DNA of 64,000 nucleotides from Niebla homalea (lineage: Eukaryota; Ascomycota; Lecanoromycetes; Lecanorales; Ramalinaceae): NCBI GenBank assembly GCA_019925105.1, contig JAHGAU010000008.1:930001-994000 (forward strand). The letters are read 5' to 3'. The notes beneath the pieces were generated by a model. The model was given only the letters and a program-made list of their open reading frames with translations. It did not search any database and was not told the DNA's origin. Below are positions 1-10,679 of the stretch, one piece after another. The position numbers and the translations under genes were made by a program. How positions within the stretch are numbered: the first letter of the stretch is position 1; every line of letters starts with the position of its first letter.

Positions 1-3000
1 GCATCCTGAAAGTTGTCGCAGCGGTACTTCTGCTTGGCAACATCACCGTAGCAAAGGAAAGCACACGGACGGACCAGGCATCACTGACGGCAGATGCCTA
101 TCCTGAGGCACAGAAAGCGTGTCACCTATTAGGAATTGATGTCGATGCCTTCATTCAGGGGATATTACATCCAAGGGTGAAGGCCGGAAGGGAATGGGTC
201 GAGAAGGTGCAGACCTCGGACCAAGTACGTTCTTCCCTTGATGCTTTGGCTAAAGGCATCTACGAGCGTGCATTTGGCGATCTTGTCTCCCGTATCAATC
301 GGCATCTCGACCGCACGAGTATGGGCCTTGATGACTCCCACTTCATTGGGGTACTCGACATCGCAGGTTTCGAGATTTTTGAGGAGAACAACTTCGAGCA
401 GCTGTGCATCAACTATACAAATGAAAAGCTCCAGCAGTTCTTCAACCATCACATGTTCGTTCTTGAACAGGAGGAATACTCTAGGGAGCAAATCGAGTGG
501 AAGTTCATCGATTTTGGTAAGGACCTCCAGCCTACCATCGATCTCATTGAACTGCCCAATCCAATCGGGATCTTTTCCTGCCTTGATGAAGATTCGGTCA
601 TGCCTAAAGCAACAGACAAGACGTTTACCGAGAAGATGCATTTCCTTTGGGATCGAAAGACGAACAAATATCGCCCCTCCCGACTCTCACAGGGATTCGT
701 ATTGACACATTATGCGGCGGAAGTCGAGTATTCCACCGAGGGTTGGTTGGAAAAGAACAAAGACCCTCTTAATGACAATATCACCCGACTCTTCGCTTCC
801 TCGACAGACAAGCATACAGCAAAGCTGTTTTCGGACTGCGCAGACTCAGACGAAACGGTGTCTGCTAAGACCCGGGTCAAAAAAGGGCTTTTCAGAACAG
901 TCGCGCAAAGACACAAGGAGCAGCTGTCAAGTCTCATGACCCAACTTCATTCGACTCACCCTCACTTTGTGCGCTGCATCCTTCCGAACCATAAGAAACG
1001 TCCAAAGCAATTCAATGCCGCTTCGGTCCTTGATCAATTGCGGTGCAACGGTGTTCTTGAAGGTATCAGGATCGCTCGTACCGGATTCCCCAATCGACTA
1101 TCATTCGCCGAGTTTCGACAGCGATACGAAGTGCTTTGCCAAAAATTGCCAAAATCTTATCTTGAGAGTCAGAAGGTAGCACAGCTCATGCTGGACCAAA
1201 TTCATCTGGATCGAGCGGTCTACCGTGTTGGCTTGAGTAAGGTCTTCTTTCGGGCAGGCGTTCTTGCAGACCTTGAAGAGCAACGGGATGCTTTGATCAG
1301 GCGCATAATGTCTGATTTTCAATCTGTTGCTCGAGGATTCACGCAACGAAGGATCGCAAGCAAACGGCTCTACAGGGCAGAAGCCGCGCGGATCATCCAG
1401 CGTAACTTGTCGGTCTACCTAGATTTGCATACGAATCCGTGGTGGGGTCTCTTCGTCAAGATGAAGCCTCTGATCGGAGCTACCCAAACGGCCAAGGAAG
1501 TCAAGAGAAGAGATGACAGAATTCACAGCCTTGAACAGAAGATACAGCAGGAAAACAGTGAGCGCGTACGACTAGAGGAGGAGAGGAGGAGGGCAGACTC
1601 AGAGGTTCAGCGCATTCAGCAGACGCTCGAAAGTGAACGATCTCTTGCGCTCGATAAGGAGGAAATTTTCGAGAGACTTCGTCAGCGCGAAGCTGAACTT
1701 GCCGAAAAGCTGGCTGGTGCAATCGAAGATCAGGAAAGCCTGGAAGACCGGCTTGACGACATTGTGGACGCGAAACGAAGGGCTGAGAACCAAGCAGATG
1801 ACTGGCGTGTTCAATTGGAGCAAGCAGGTCTGATCATCGAAAGGCTGGAGACTGACAGAAATGATCTACAAAGTCAGGTAGTACGGCTCGATAAGCGTTT
1901 GCTTGAGGTGGAGAAAATTAAGTCCGCGAGAATGTCTGAACAGGAGGGTCTGATACGCGACAAGAAGATGTTAGAGAGCGAACTACATGTGCAGAGAAGG
2001 AAGACGTCCGAGCTGGAGGGTAAAATGCTTAAGACCGATCAGGATCTGGATGTCAAATTGGCTGCTTCCGACCGGGAGTTGCAAGCTTCGAAGAAGCAGG
2101 TCAGGGATCTTATGGACGAGAACCGTCAAACTCGGGCACAATTAGCAGAAGTTTCTTCTACCTCTACGAATTACGAAGATTTGATGAGGCGCAAAGAAAG
2201 CGAGAACGCCCTTCTGAAAGCGGATCGGAAAGATTACGAGGCCGAGCGCAAGGCAATGGAAGCGGAAAAAGCCAACATGACATCGCGGTTTAATAACATA
2301 CAGTCTCGTTTACGAGATGTCCAGGCAGAGACAGATGTTGCCCGATCCCAGAAAGCACAGATTGAGCGGGAGGCTGCAGACACCAAGAGAATCTTAGAAG
2401 CCAAGCTCTCTGCAGATTTGGAAGCCACTGGCAGCCGCGAAATGCTACAAAAGCAGACGGATGATCTGAAAAAAGAATTGTATCAGGTCCAAGCGGATCT
2501 CAGTCGCGAGAGACAATCCAGGGACGATGTTCAAATGTTATCTGAACACAAACTAGCAACGCTTCGAGAAGACTACGAGGGTCTCAATCGTTCTAAGATA
2601 ACGATCGAGAAAGAGCTTTATCTCCAGCAAGATAATCATCGTCGAGCAATCGAAGCCCGTTCAAGCGCCGAAAAAACCCGCAAAGCTCTGCAAGACGAAT
2701 TAAGAAAGTTGAGGGAACGATACACCGAAGCCGAATCGTCACGGATAGAGGCCCAGGCCACCGCGGAGAGACAAATTTTAAGACAGGCAAATGAACGGCA
2801 TACAAGCCTGGCGAAGGAACTCGACCGAAAGACGCGGGAGCTTGATGAGGTGTCGGCGGAACGAGCTCGCCTTGCAGATGAATCGGCTTCTCTCAGGCAA
2901 TTGCTCAAAGATTCTGATGGCTTCCGACTGGAGCGAGATCACCACAAGGAGCGACTTGAGAGAGAGCTTGTCACTTTGAAAGGCAGATTAGCTGCCAACG

Positions 3001-5903
3001 AAAACGACAATAAAGCACTCTTGAACAAGGTTCAGCAAAAGAACCTTGACATTGCACGATCCAATTCGAGGGCCGGCGACTCGCAAAGATCCCGACTGGC
3101 GCAGGTGCAGGCAGAGAAGCAGAAGATTACCGAAGAGAATGAACGTTTAAGACGCTTGCACGGTGATGCACAAGTCTCGATTACTTCCCTGGAGAAGCAG
3201 AAGGAAAAGCTGGCACTGGATGTCGAGGACCTGCACCATGAGATCGAAAGAGAGCATAAAATCAGCCGCAATGCCGAGAAGAGCTCCCAAACGAATCATG
3301 CTCAGCTCAGTGAGGCGACGCGAAATCTGGAGTCTGAAAGGCAACTCAGATCGCAAGCCCAAGCGAACACTAGAAAGCTACAAAGTATGCTCAACGATCG
3401 TGATGGGGAACTGCAGGCATCGCGCGAACAGCTCCTCTTACTTCACAAAGTCTTCAGTCCGGGATCGCACGAAGCACCCCCCTCTTGGGAGACTGTTGCT
3501 CCTCGCCTTCCAGTCTACACTGATCTGGCGGGACAGCTGCAAGCATGTCAACAAGCACTACGAGTCGCCAATGAGAAGTTTGCACGGGCGGAAAGCCAAA
3601 TACAAGAAATGCGTCACCGACATGATGTGGAAATCAATGATGTAGAGGCTCGACGGTCCTCAGCTAAGCGTCACATGCTCGAAGAGCTGGACCAGAACAC
3701 TCTTCCGGCCAGGATATCCCCTCAGCAGCATCGCAAATCTTCGGATCACAAATATCACTCAAACGCTTCAACGCCTGACCGACGGCATCTGAGCACCCTT
3801 TCACACGATTCCAACCGCTCTGATCGAACTGTAGACTCTCTCGCATACAACAAACGCATGGATGTTGCTGCAGAGCTTGAATCTGTTCAGAATCAGCTTC
3901 AGGTGACTGAAATGCAGAATCGTCATCTCCAGAGCCAGCTCGACCGTTTGTCCCCCCCGGAAAATCCCCAGTCACAGGAGAGCCCACTCCAAAGGCGAAC
4001 TCAAAAATTAGAGCAGGAGAATGGACGATTGCATGATCGACTCGACGACTCAGCTCGCAAATTGTCCACGCTGGAAAGGTCGATTCGCTCAGGGGATCTC
4101 TCGTTGCGAGACATCCAGGCGAAAAGCCACCAAGAGATACTGGACTGTATGCGTGATCAAGAAACCCATCGCAAGTCACTGCAGCAAGCACACAGTGAAA
4201 CTATGTCGGGCCTCACAGAAGCGAAGGCCCAGATTGATAGCTACAAACGCTCACGAGTATCACTGGAAGTCGAATTGCGCGATGTCAGGTCAGAACTGCA
4301 GGAGGTTGGCCAAGCTCATGAGGCAGAGATGCAGTCAAAGCATCAGCTTCTGCAAGATTTTGCTGATCTGCAGATCACGCTTGATGCAGAGACCTCGCGG
4401 GCAGGCGAATTGGAATCCAGCCTAGGCCTATACAAGCGGAGGGCAGACGAGTATTTCAACAAGCTTGAGCAAGCCGAAATTGCTGTGCTCAAGGCTTCTC
4501 GTGCCGAAGCACACGCCAGGACGCAGGCGCATGAGGGTGAAGAGACCTATGCCGCTGTTTTGGCGGAACGCACACAAGTGGATTCCCTTGTGGAGGATCT
4601 GCAACGACAGAATCAGTCGTTTGAAGCAAGGGTCGAGGATCTGGCGACGGACCTCGAAGGGGCTTTGCAGACTAAAAAGAGACTTCAACATGAACTCGAA
4701 GATTACAGGAGTCAACGTGCCATGGAGGTAGAAGACAAAGAATCCTCGATGGAGCAGACCCGACGCAAGTATCAAAGTGAATTTGCCACATTGAATAATG
4801 AGTTGGAGATCGAGCATGGGAATGTGCTCCACGCTCGCGCAGAGACATCTCGCTTGCGGGACGAGCTTGAGGAGTTGCGGTCCAAATGGGATGACGAAGT
4901 GCTCAACAGCTCAGCATGGGCCAAGGAAAAGTCACGGCTGGAGATCACGATGCAGGATCTTTCGTCTTCACGAGAGGAAGCCACGGCGGCGCACAATGAG
5001 GCCCAAAGCAAGATTGTATCTTTGCTCTCCCAGGTACGCAACCTCCGCAGCTCCATGGACGAAGCATCGACGGAGAGAGACAGCCTGCAGAAGGAAAAGC
5101 GAAATCTTGAATCTCGCTTGGCTGAGGCTGGAGATCGGCTCGAGGAGCTTGCCCGGGGGGAGAGCCCATCCATGCGGAATGCAGCGGGTATGGATCGCGA
5201 GCTGCTTGAGTTGAAGTCGCGGCTTGCTCAACAACAAGACATCGCCGCAGCCGCTGTTGGTAAGATGCGCAAAGCTGATGCTTTGTCCAATGAGACACAA
5301 AAGGACATCGTTGCGGAACGTGAGACCAACGCGACTTTACACAGGGAGAAGGCAGCCTTGGATAAGACAGTGAGGGATTTGCAAGGCCGTGTCGTTGACC
5401 TAGAGACCAAGGGATTCTCGAGGACTAGCCAGGACGTTCGCTTTCTAAACGGACGTGTCCAAGAGCTTGAGCAACAGCTCGAGACTCAGGAAAGCCAGCA
5501 CGCAAGCTCTCTTCGCTCCGTCCGCAATGTCGACCGTACGGTCAAAGATCTCCAATCGCAGCTCGAGCGGAAGGAGAAGACCGCGAAGCAGCTGTCCGAC
5601 GATATAGCCAAGGGCCGCGATAAAATCGACCGCTTGCTGTCTACCATTGAGGAGCTTCAGACAGAAAGTTCGAATGAACAATTAGCTGCTCGCCGGGCGA
5701 AGCGAGACCTGAAGGAGGAAGTGGAAAAGGGTCTTCTTTTGGAGCGGGAATTGGAAGGTTGGAAAGGACTCCGGATGGAAAGGACTTCAGCTTTGAGAAA
5801 TAGCGGGAGTGAATGGACAGCTAGCATGAGAGGGAAACGGGGCAGCAACAGCGATGGCGATGGGCTGAATCGCACGTTGAGTACTACCAAGGGTTTCCTT
5901 TAA
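1..5903 (+). CDS. myo2: Myosin II heavy chain, 5'-truncated at the window edge
   Basis: Conventional (type II) myosin heavy chain, the actin motor of the cytokinetic ring and septum. The frame is open from base 3 to the stop at 5901-5903 with no intron. The P-loop half of the motor lies outside the window, so the true start is not visible. Seen in order: a motor segment with VVAAVLLLGNI; switch II DIAGFEIF; FEQLCINYTNEKLQQFF; the SH1-helix region with RCNGVLEGIRIARTGFPNR; a converter; IQ-like segments (VARGFTQRR, AARIIQRNL); the WWGLFVKMKPLI junction; then about 1,450 residues of heptad-rich coiled coil. A Ser/Pro/His-rich break interrupts the coil near 3670-3860, and a short non-helical tail follows. 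The tail length fits fungal myosin II and is far longer than class I or V tails. It converges on the cti6-like gene with 236 nt between the stops. Family assignment is secure. Confidence 0.96.
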   Translation, partial: ILKVVAAVLLLGNITVAKESTRTDQASLTADAYPEAQKACHLLGIDVDAFIQGILHPRVKAGREWVEKVQTSDQVRSSLDALAKGIYERAFGDLVSRINRHLDRTSMGLDDSHFIGVLDIAGFEIFEENNFEQLCINYTNEKLQQFFNHHMFVLEQEEYSREQIEWKFIDFGKDLQPTIDLIELPNPIGIFSCLDEDSVMPKATDKTFTEKMHFLWDRKTNKYRPSRLSQGFVLTHYAAEVEYSTEGWLEKNKDPLNDNITRLFASSTDKHTAKLFSDCADSDETVSAKTRVKKGLFRTVAQRHKEQLSSLMTQLHSTHPHFVRCILPNHKKRPKQFNAASVLDQLRCNGVLEGIRIARTGFPNRLSFAEFRQRYEVLCQKLPKSYLESQKVAQLMLDQIHLDRAVYRVGLSKVFFRAGVLADLEEQRDALIRRIMSDFQSVARGFTQRRIASKRLYRAEAARIIQRNLSVYLDLHTNPWWGLFVKMKPLIGATQTAKEVKRRDDRIHSLEQKIQQENSERVRLEEERRRADSEVQRIQQTLESERSLALDKEEIFERLRQREAELAEKLAGAIEDQESLEDRLDDIVDAKRRAENQADDWRVQLEQAGLIIERLETDRNDLQSQVVRLDKRLLEVEKIKSARMSEQEGLIRDKKMLESELHVQRRKTSELEGKMLKTDQDLDVKLAASDRELQASKKQVRDLMDENRQTRAQLAEVSSTSTNYEDLMRRKESENALLKADRKDYEAERKAMEAEKANMTSRFNNIQSRLRDVQAETDVARSQKAQIEREAADTKRILEAKLSADLEATGSREMLQKQTDDLKKELYQVQADLSRERQSRDDVQMLSEHKLATLREDYEGLNRSKITIEKELYLQQDNHRRAIEARSSAEKTRKALQDELRKLRERYTEAESSRIEAQATAERQILRQANERHTSLAKELDRKTRELDEVSAERARLADESASLRQLLKDSDGFRLERDHHKERLERELVTLKGRLAANENDNKALLNKVQQKNLDIARSNSRAGDSQRSRLAQVQAEKQKITEENERLRRLHGDAQVSITSLEKQKEKLALDVEDLHHEIEREHKISRNAEKSSQTNHAQLSEATRNLESERQLRSQAQANTRKLQSMLNDRDGELQASREQLLLLHKVFSPGSHEAPPSWETVAPRLPVYTDLAGQLQACQQALRVANEKFARAESQIQEMRHRHDVEINDVEARRSSAKRHMLEELDQNTLPARISPQQHRKSSDHKYHSNASTPDRRHLSTLSHDSNRSDRTVDSLAYNKRMDVAAELESVQNQLQVTEMQNRHLQSQLDRLSPPENPQSQESPLQRRTQKLEQENGRLHDRLDDSARKLSTLERSIRSGDLSLRDIQAKSHQEILDCMRDQETHRKSLQQAHSETMSGLTEAKAQIDSYKRSRVSLEVELRDVRSELQEVGQAHEAEMQSKHQLLQDFADLQITLDAETSRAGELESSLGLYKRRADEYFNKLEQAEIAVLKASRAEAHARTQAHEGEETYAAVLAERTQVDSLVEDLQRQNQSFEARVEDLATDLEGALQTKKRLQHELEDYRSQRAMEVEDKESSMEQTRRKYQSEFATLNNELEIEHGNVLHARAETSRLRDELEELRSKWDDEVLNSSAWAKEKSRLEITMQDLSSSREEATAAHNEAQSKIVSLLSQVRNLRSSMDEASTERDSLQKEKRNLESRLAEAGDRLEELARGESPSMRNAAGMDRELLELKSRLAQQQDIAAAAVGKMRKADALSNETQKDIVAERETNATLHREKAALDKTVRDLQGRVVDLETKGFSRTSQDVRFLNGRVQELEQQLETQESQHASSLRSVRNVDRTVKDLQSQLERKEKTAKQLSDDIAKGRDKIDRLLSTIEELQTESSNEQLAARRAKRDLKEEVEKGLLLERELEGWKGLRMERTSALRNSGSEWTASMRGKRGSNSDGDGLNRTLSTTKGFL

Positions 5904-6139
5904 AAGTCTCCTTCGTGTACTTGTATTGGTGGGCGCCCTCTTCGACGTTTTAGCCAAGGTGTTGGGGAGTGGGTACATCAGCGTAAAGGTCTTTCTGAAC
6001 ATGAGAGACTCATTGTCAGATGAGAATGAGAGCCGCAGCCGAACTCAGGAGCGGTCACGGCAAGCGCAATGGTCTCTCCCTGGGTACTGTTGGCCCACAT
6101 GATTTATCCCATTATTACATGATCTGGGCACGCCAGCTC

Positions 6140-8062
6140 TCATTTCTCCCCATACTTGCCATACTCCCCCTGCCAATGCATCAACCTCCGCGTCAGCACA
6201 TCCATCATCTCCAACGCGCTCAATCTGCCAAAAGTATCCTCATCGACCAATTGTGCACTGCCCAGCGCCGCCAGCACACCACCAACGTCCTTCAAACCGG
6301 CAAGACCCTTCCCATGAACCCCTGCGTTGTCGTCCGGCAACGCTTCCGTGGAGCTCGATAAAGAAGGCTTCGCGCTGTTCATGGTGTTCGACCTTGATCT
6401 GGACGCATCCAGACCCGCAAGCTCCACCTGCGTGTGACTGATGAACTCCAGTATCCCGGCCACCCGTCTCTTCATGTCGTTCATAGTCGTCCGGTTGGGA
6501 TTCATGTGTTTTGGCTTGGAGGGTTTGCCGAGTCCGGTGTGGTCAGCGTAGCCGGGTTTGTTGCCATTGAGGGATGCCATCTCTCCGTCTTGGGAGTTGT
6601 TGCTCCGTGGCGAGCGTGCGTTGGGGTTTTGGTCGGGTGGGTCGCGATCTCTAGTATATTGATTACGACCCAGCCGGCCGCGACGGGCAGGTGGGCGACC
6701 GCCTTTCTTGTGGGACTTTGATATGGTTTGGGGATGGGCTGTGTTGCTTGCGGACGCATGGCCTCTTGCAGACACTCCGCGTGACATTGGTTCTGGAGAC
6801 ATGTCGTATTCTAACCTTCTCGTTAGCAGGGCGCACAAGGATGGGTGTTCCAACAAGTATATCATACCCTCGTTCTTACGCTTATGACTGGAAGCTTTCG
6901 CCGCCGGTGCTTCGGCTCTCCGTTTCCCTCGCGCGATCTCTTGCTCACGGACGCCTTTAGCGCGATGGGTTTTCGCAGCAGCGCCCCTGATTTGTTGGTG
7001 CCGTTCCTTCTTGATTGCCTCTTCATCAGAATTGGCATCTTGACGACGATTCTTGCTGTGGTTGGAAGATGAGCCAGATGTCGTGCGACGCCGCTTGAGG
7101 TCTTGGTTATTTCTACAGGTCGAGTTAGGAGCTGCTCGGTATTCAGCATGACCAAGTCACCTACTCTTCACTGTCGTCCCGGCCTCTCTTCCCCTTGCGC
7201 GTGTTTCCTGATTTGACTACGCTATCCTTTTTACTCTCTTCAATGGCTCGCCGTAGCTGCTCGGCCTCGTCGTATGCCGAGTCCCGGCTGTTCATCGTTG
7301 CTCGCCGACCTTTGGCAACTTTCTCTAGGTCGGTCCGGACCGGCTTGCCCACCCTCGTCCGTTTTGATACGTCTTTGGACTTGAGCTCTGGCGAACCTAC
7401 CTCGATTTCCGAATCCTGGACAGGGAGGTAGATTGAGTATTGGCGGCTGCATGAGGTCATCAGCCTAGATAGAGTCTATTCAGGCGAGATATTATCTACC
7501 CATTGATGTCCTTGGAAACCTTGTGTAGGTCTTTCCGACACTGCTCACAGAAATATTTTTCGGGGCTTTGCGCTTCGTCAAGAATGCCAACGCAACCCCC
7601 GTGTTGCCAGACTTGACAGTTGTCGCATTGGATAAACCAGCCAGTGCTGTCTTCGGAGATGGGATCCGAATCTGGTGGTGAATGATTCTTAATTGTTTCG
7701 CTGGTCGTCATCGGCAGGCCGGGGTACTCTAATTGACCACAGATGCATCTTGTCTCTTCCTCTTCATTGTCTTCGTCGTTTTCCTCTTCGGCGCCCTCGA
7801 AAACGTCGTTCTTGACCTCGTCAATGTTACTTCTTGTTCGACGTGGCGTGGGCCCCACCGCGTCGCCCAGCTCTTCAGAGGATGGGGAGCGTGCGGCGAC
7901 TGAGCTCCTGGGGGAGACGATCTTTTGATTGGAACGTACGGTCCGCTCATTTGGGCGACCAGAAGATACAGACGAGACCGAAGAGCTCGATTTTGCGTTG
8001 TGCTGAGCTGTAGTCCCCGGCTGGCTCGTGGGGGCGCGCGCCGACCGTCGGAGGGACGACAT
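6140..8062 (-). CDS. cti6: PHD-finger protein, Cti6-like
   Basis: Chromatin-reader protein of the Cti6 type. In yeast Cti6 belongs to the Rpd3L histone deacetylase complex and binds methylated H3K4; that role is inferred here by family. Four exons close one frame of 586 aa: 8062-7500, 7446-7165, 7112-6868, 6810-6140. The introns are 53, 52 and 57 nt, with branch-like CTGAT or CTAAC. The PHD finger is at about residues 106-175, with CIC, CDNC, QHGGC and FCEQC giving a C4HC3 zinc pattern, preceded by an acidic stretch. Exon 2 opens with RQYSIYLP, a motif I recall just behind the PHD finger in fungal relatives. A basic nuclear-type region follows (KRRRTTSGSS). Near the end is KRRVAGILEFISHTQVEL, which I recall as conserved in fungal homologues. 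Confidence in the PHD class is high; orthology to Cti6 is probable. Confidence 0.88.
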
Positions 8063-8652
8063 CGCAGCAAATCCAACGGCGAGGTGTAGCTAAAGCATGA
8101 TAGACTCCTTCCAGAAAGGGGCAATAGGTGATTGTTCCGAGCACGAAGGAGGTAAAAATGTAATTTGCCTTACTGCTGGGAGGGTGGAGAAGTCAGGTAG
8201 TGTAATCCGAGGAAGGTTGGCAGTAAAGAGGGTAGGATATAGGGATATAGGATGGCACAGGCGTTGTAGTCGGTTGACGTGTATAGAGACTCTGAGAGAT
8301 GTACGATAAGCGTGAAAATACTTGGGAGAATAGAGAATACTCGTACACTGTAAGTCAGGTGTCAATGATGAGGATTGAGCAATTCGGAGCGCGACTGAAA
8401 GTGGGAGAAATACAGTAGAAAGCACGAGCACCCAGCCAATTGGACGGCACCGCACGTAGGGCTGACAGGCTGGCTGCTACATGACTCGGGCAGACGAGCC
8501 CTGACACTAATCTTCATTCACTTTCGGGCAGCCTTCTTAGGCTAGCCTCATTGTGGGGTGACCTTCAGCCTGATGATTCTTGATGAATAATGGCATAGGA
8601 CCAAATGCTCAAAAAGTCACAGCTGATCTCGCAGCTGATCTGGTTGACTCTA
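8063..8652. other. Intergenic, upstream of cti6-like gene
   Basis: 590 nt between the 3' end of the GNAT gene and the start of the cti6-like gene, both on the minus strand. It should hold the cti6 promoter and 5' leader. I see no conserved ORF or RNA gene. Confidence 0.6.
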
Positions 8653-9637
8653 TCATACATGATACTCTTTGTACATTTCTAAAATCGTGAAGCCCGTTTC
8701 AGATCCGTATTGTCCTGGCTCAAACTCGATTTGCTTTTGCGTTATCAATCCTCTTTTCGTCCAATACCTCTCATTGTTTTCTTTTCCTGTCCTGACCAGC
8801 AGTTCAGATACGCCGTCACCCATACTTCTTGTTCTGGAGGCCACTTCGTTCTCCACTAACGTCAGAAGCTTGGTTGCGAGGCCATGTTTTTGTGGTGCAC
8901 CGTGTACAGCCACCGCTGCAATTTCATACCTCGAGTGGGCCTCAATCTTTCCTGAAAGTTGCTCTTGACCTTCGCTCCCCTGTCTTTCCGTGGTTGCCCA
9001 AGCTCTTGAGCTCCAATGGTTTCCACGCCTTGTAGCTTGCTGTCGCAACGAGCCCCGACTTTGGCGACCTCATGACAAATGTGACACTGATGGGAGCCAT
9101 GCTAATGATGATTCTCGAATCCGCAGATGTAATCGCAGAACCCAGCAACGCCATCTGGTTCATATCAAGTACGGAAAAGTAGTAATGCTCAGGACTAGAA
9201 AACGAAGCGCGAGCGGCCTTGGATGCCAATCATGAAGGGTGTCATAAAAGGATACATACTCTTCTATAAGTTCCTTGTCATTGTAGTACCGTTTTGGACT
9301 ATGGCGACGTCACTATCAGCACCTTTCATTGTGCATATCTAGAAGCTTTGAGGCAGGTTTTGAGTTTGCATAGGAGAATAGAAGCAGAGTAAGCACGTTC
9401 GAAACTGCTTGCGCCTTTAAAGAATTTGCCAGAACAGACAGCATCAGGAGATACCTACTCTTCTCCAACGAGGCCCGGTATGGTCTTCGAAGATTCAACA
9501 AAGGCGTTGTTGATGAGATCAACAAGTTCTGAGAGTTGCGGATATACAAGCAGCTCGTCACAAGTCACTCGTTCAATGTCAAAGTCCTCCACGACTAATC
9601 CGTCCTCGTCTGATCTTTTGACTGCCCTTGCGTCCAT
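8653..9637 (-). CDS. GNAT-family N-acetyltransferase
   Basis: Acetyl-CoA-dependent N-acetyltransferase of the GNAT fold; the substrate cannot be told. Proposed exons: 9637-9459, 9298-9260 (39 nt), 9194-9088, 9035-8653, giving 235 aa. Seen: an N-terminal helix (YPQLSELVDLINNAF); the linker DPKRYYNDKELIEEDPEHYY; then EIAAVAVHGAPQKHGLATKL, which matches GNAT motif A with the acetyl-CoA pyrophosphate loop Q-K-H-G-L-A; and a C-terminal ERYWTKRGL plus a strand ending EMYKEYHV, as in fungal GNATs. The first intron is long (160 nt). The third has a weak donor (GTGTCA) and was chosen because it restores the frame before motif A. If that splice is wrong, the gene carries a frameshift near 9040-9090. 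The in-frame ATG at 9637 is the first after a stop. Confidence 0.72.
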
Positions 9638-10679
9638 GACCTCCACAATTGGCCTAATTAAGCACCACCGCTCTCAAATGTCGCTCGACAACCTAGTCTT
9701 TGCAACTCAGGCGAGCATAAGGAAAGCAGCTGATTCTTGATTTCCTTCAAGCTCGTTCACGCCAAAAGTTCTCATTGCCTGGGAGCAAATTCAAGATATG
9801 TGATTGGACTCCTAACATCTCAATCAGGAACACTGATACTGGGCTGGAAGTGAAATGGTACTTCAATAGTGGAGGCCTGCAGGGTAACATTAGGTGCACA
9901 GTGATCTCCCGACACGATACTGTTCCATGTCTCTGATCATAGCGAAATTTTAAATTTCAAGCAAAAGCAAGTGAGGAACAATTGGTCTTCCATTGAACGC
10001 AACATTGCTTTGATTGGGATTACGCCACTGACAACTCACCTATGATTGTATTATGTCCACATCGGGCTTATTAGGAGCATGGACAATCGCCTGATTGTGG
10101 CAGAGTCCGTGGCGTCAAGGTGAATGAATATTCCCCCCGAAAAAAGAGATGTAGTTGGAGATGCGAAAATCCCGGGGCGGCCAGAAAAATTGCAAATACG
10201 GGTAGTGGACACTGCTTGGGTAATCGAATTGCTAGATTGTAGTGCAATATCAAAAGAATTCTCTACACCACTTCATTTTGCTTATTCCTCTTCTTGAATA
10301 CCAGTTCTTACATTCCGCTTTGTTCGAACCTTCAGTCTCGCGTCCCTACAGCTGGACAGCAAGACCTTCAATTGCACTCGTGCGGTTCTGTTTCCATAAG
10401 AGTCAGGATTTGTAGATACTTGCGAGGCGAATCTAATAATACCGCAACAGCCTTCTCATTGCATTGTACGACAATCTCCATACCGTGATACAGAACCTAC
10501 GTCCATTCAATCAAGCTTTTTATGTGGCAGTCCAAGACAATGCTGATGTTGCCTCATCTTTCAAGATCCCAAATCCACTAGACCGAAGCGTACGGATAGT
10601 CTCTCATCCCCAGGCTACTTGATGCAACGCTTGCCAATCGACGTTCACACTCCATAGCACGCTTTGGAGGGACAGAATT
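9638..10679. other. Divergent intergenic region
   Basis: About 1.04 kb between divergently transcribed genes, AT-richer than its flanks. No conserved ORF, tRNA or strong repeat was recognised. It presumably contains both promoters. Confidence 0.6.

Noticed and set aside
3664..4191. 175-codon minus-strand ORF within the myosin gene
   Set aside because: Antisense shadow of coiled-coil coding sequence; no family resemblance.
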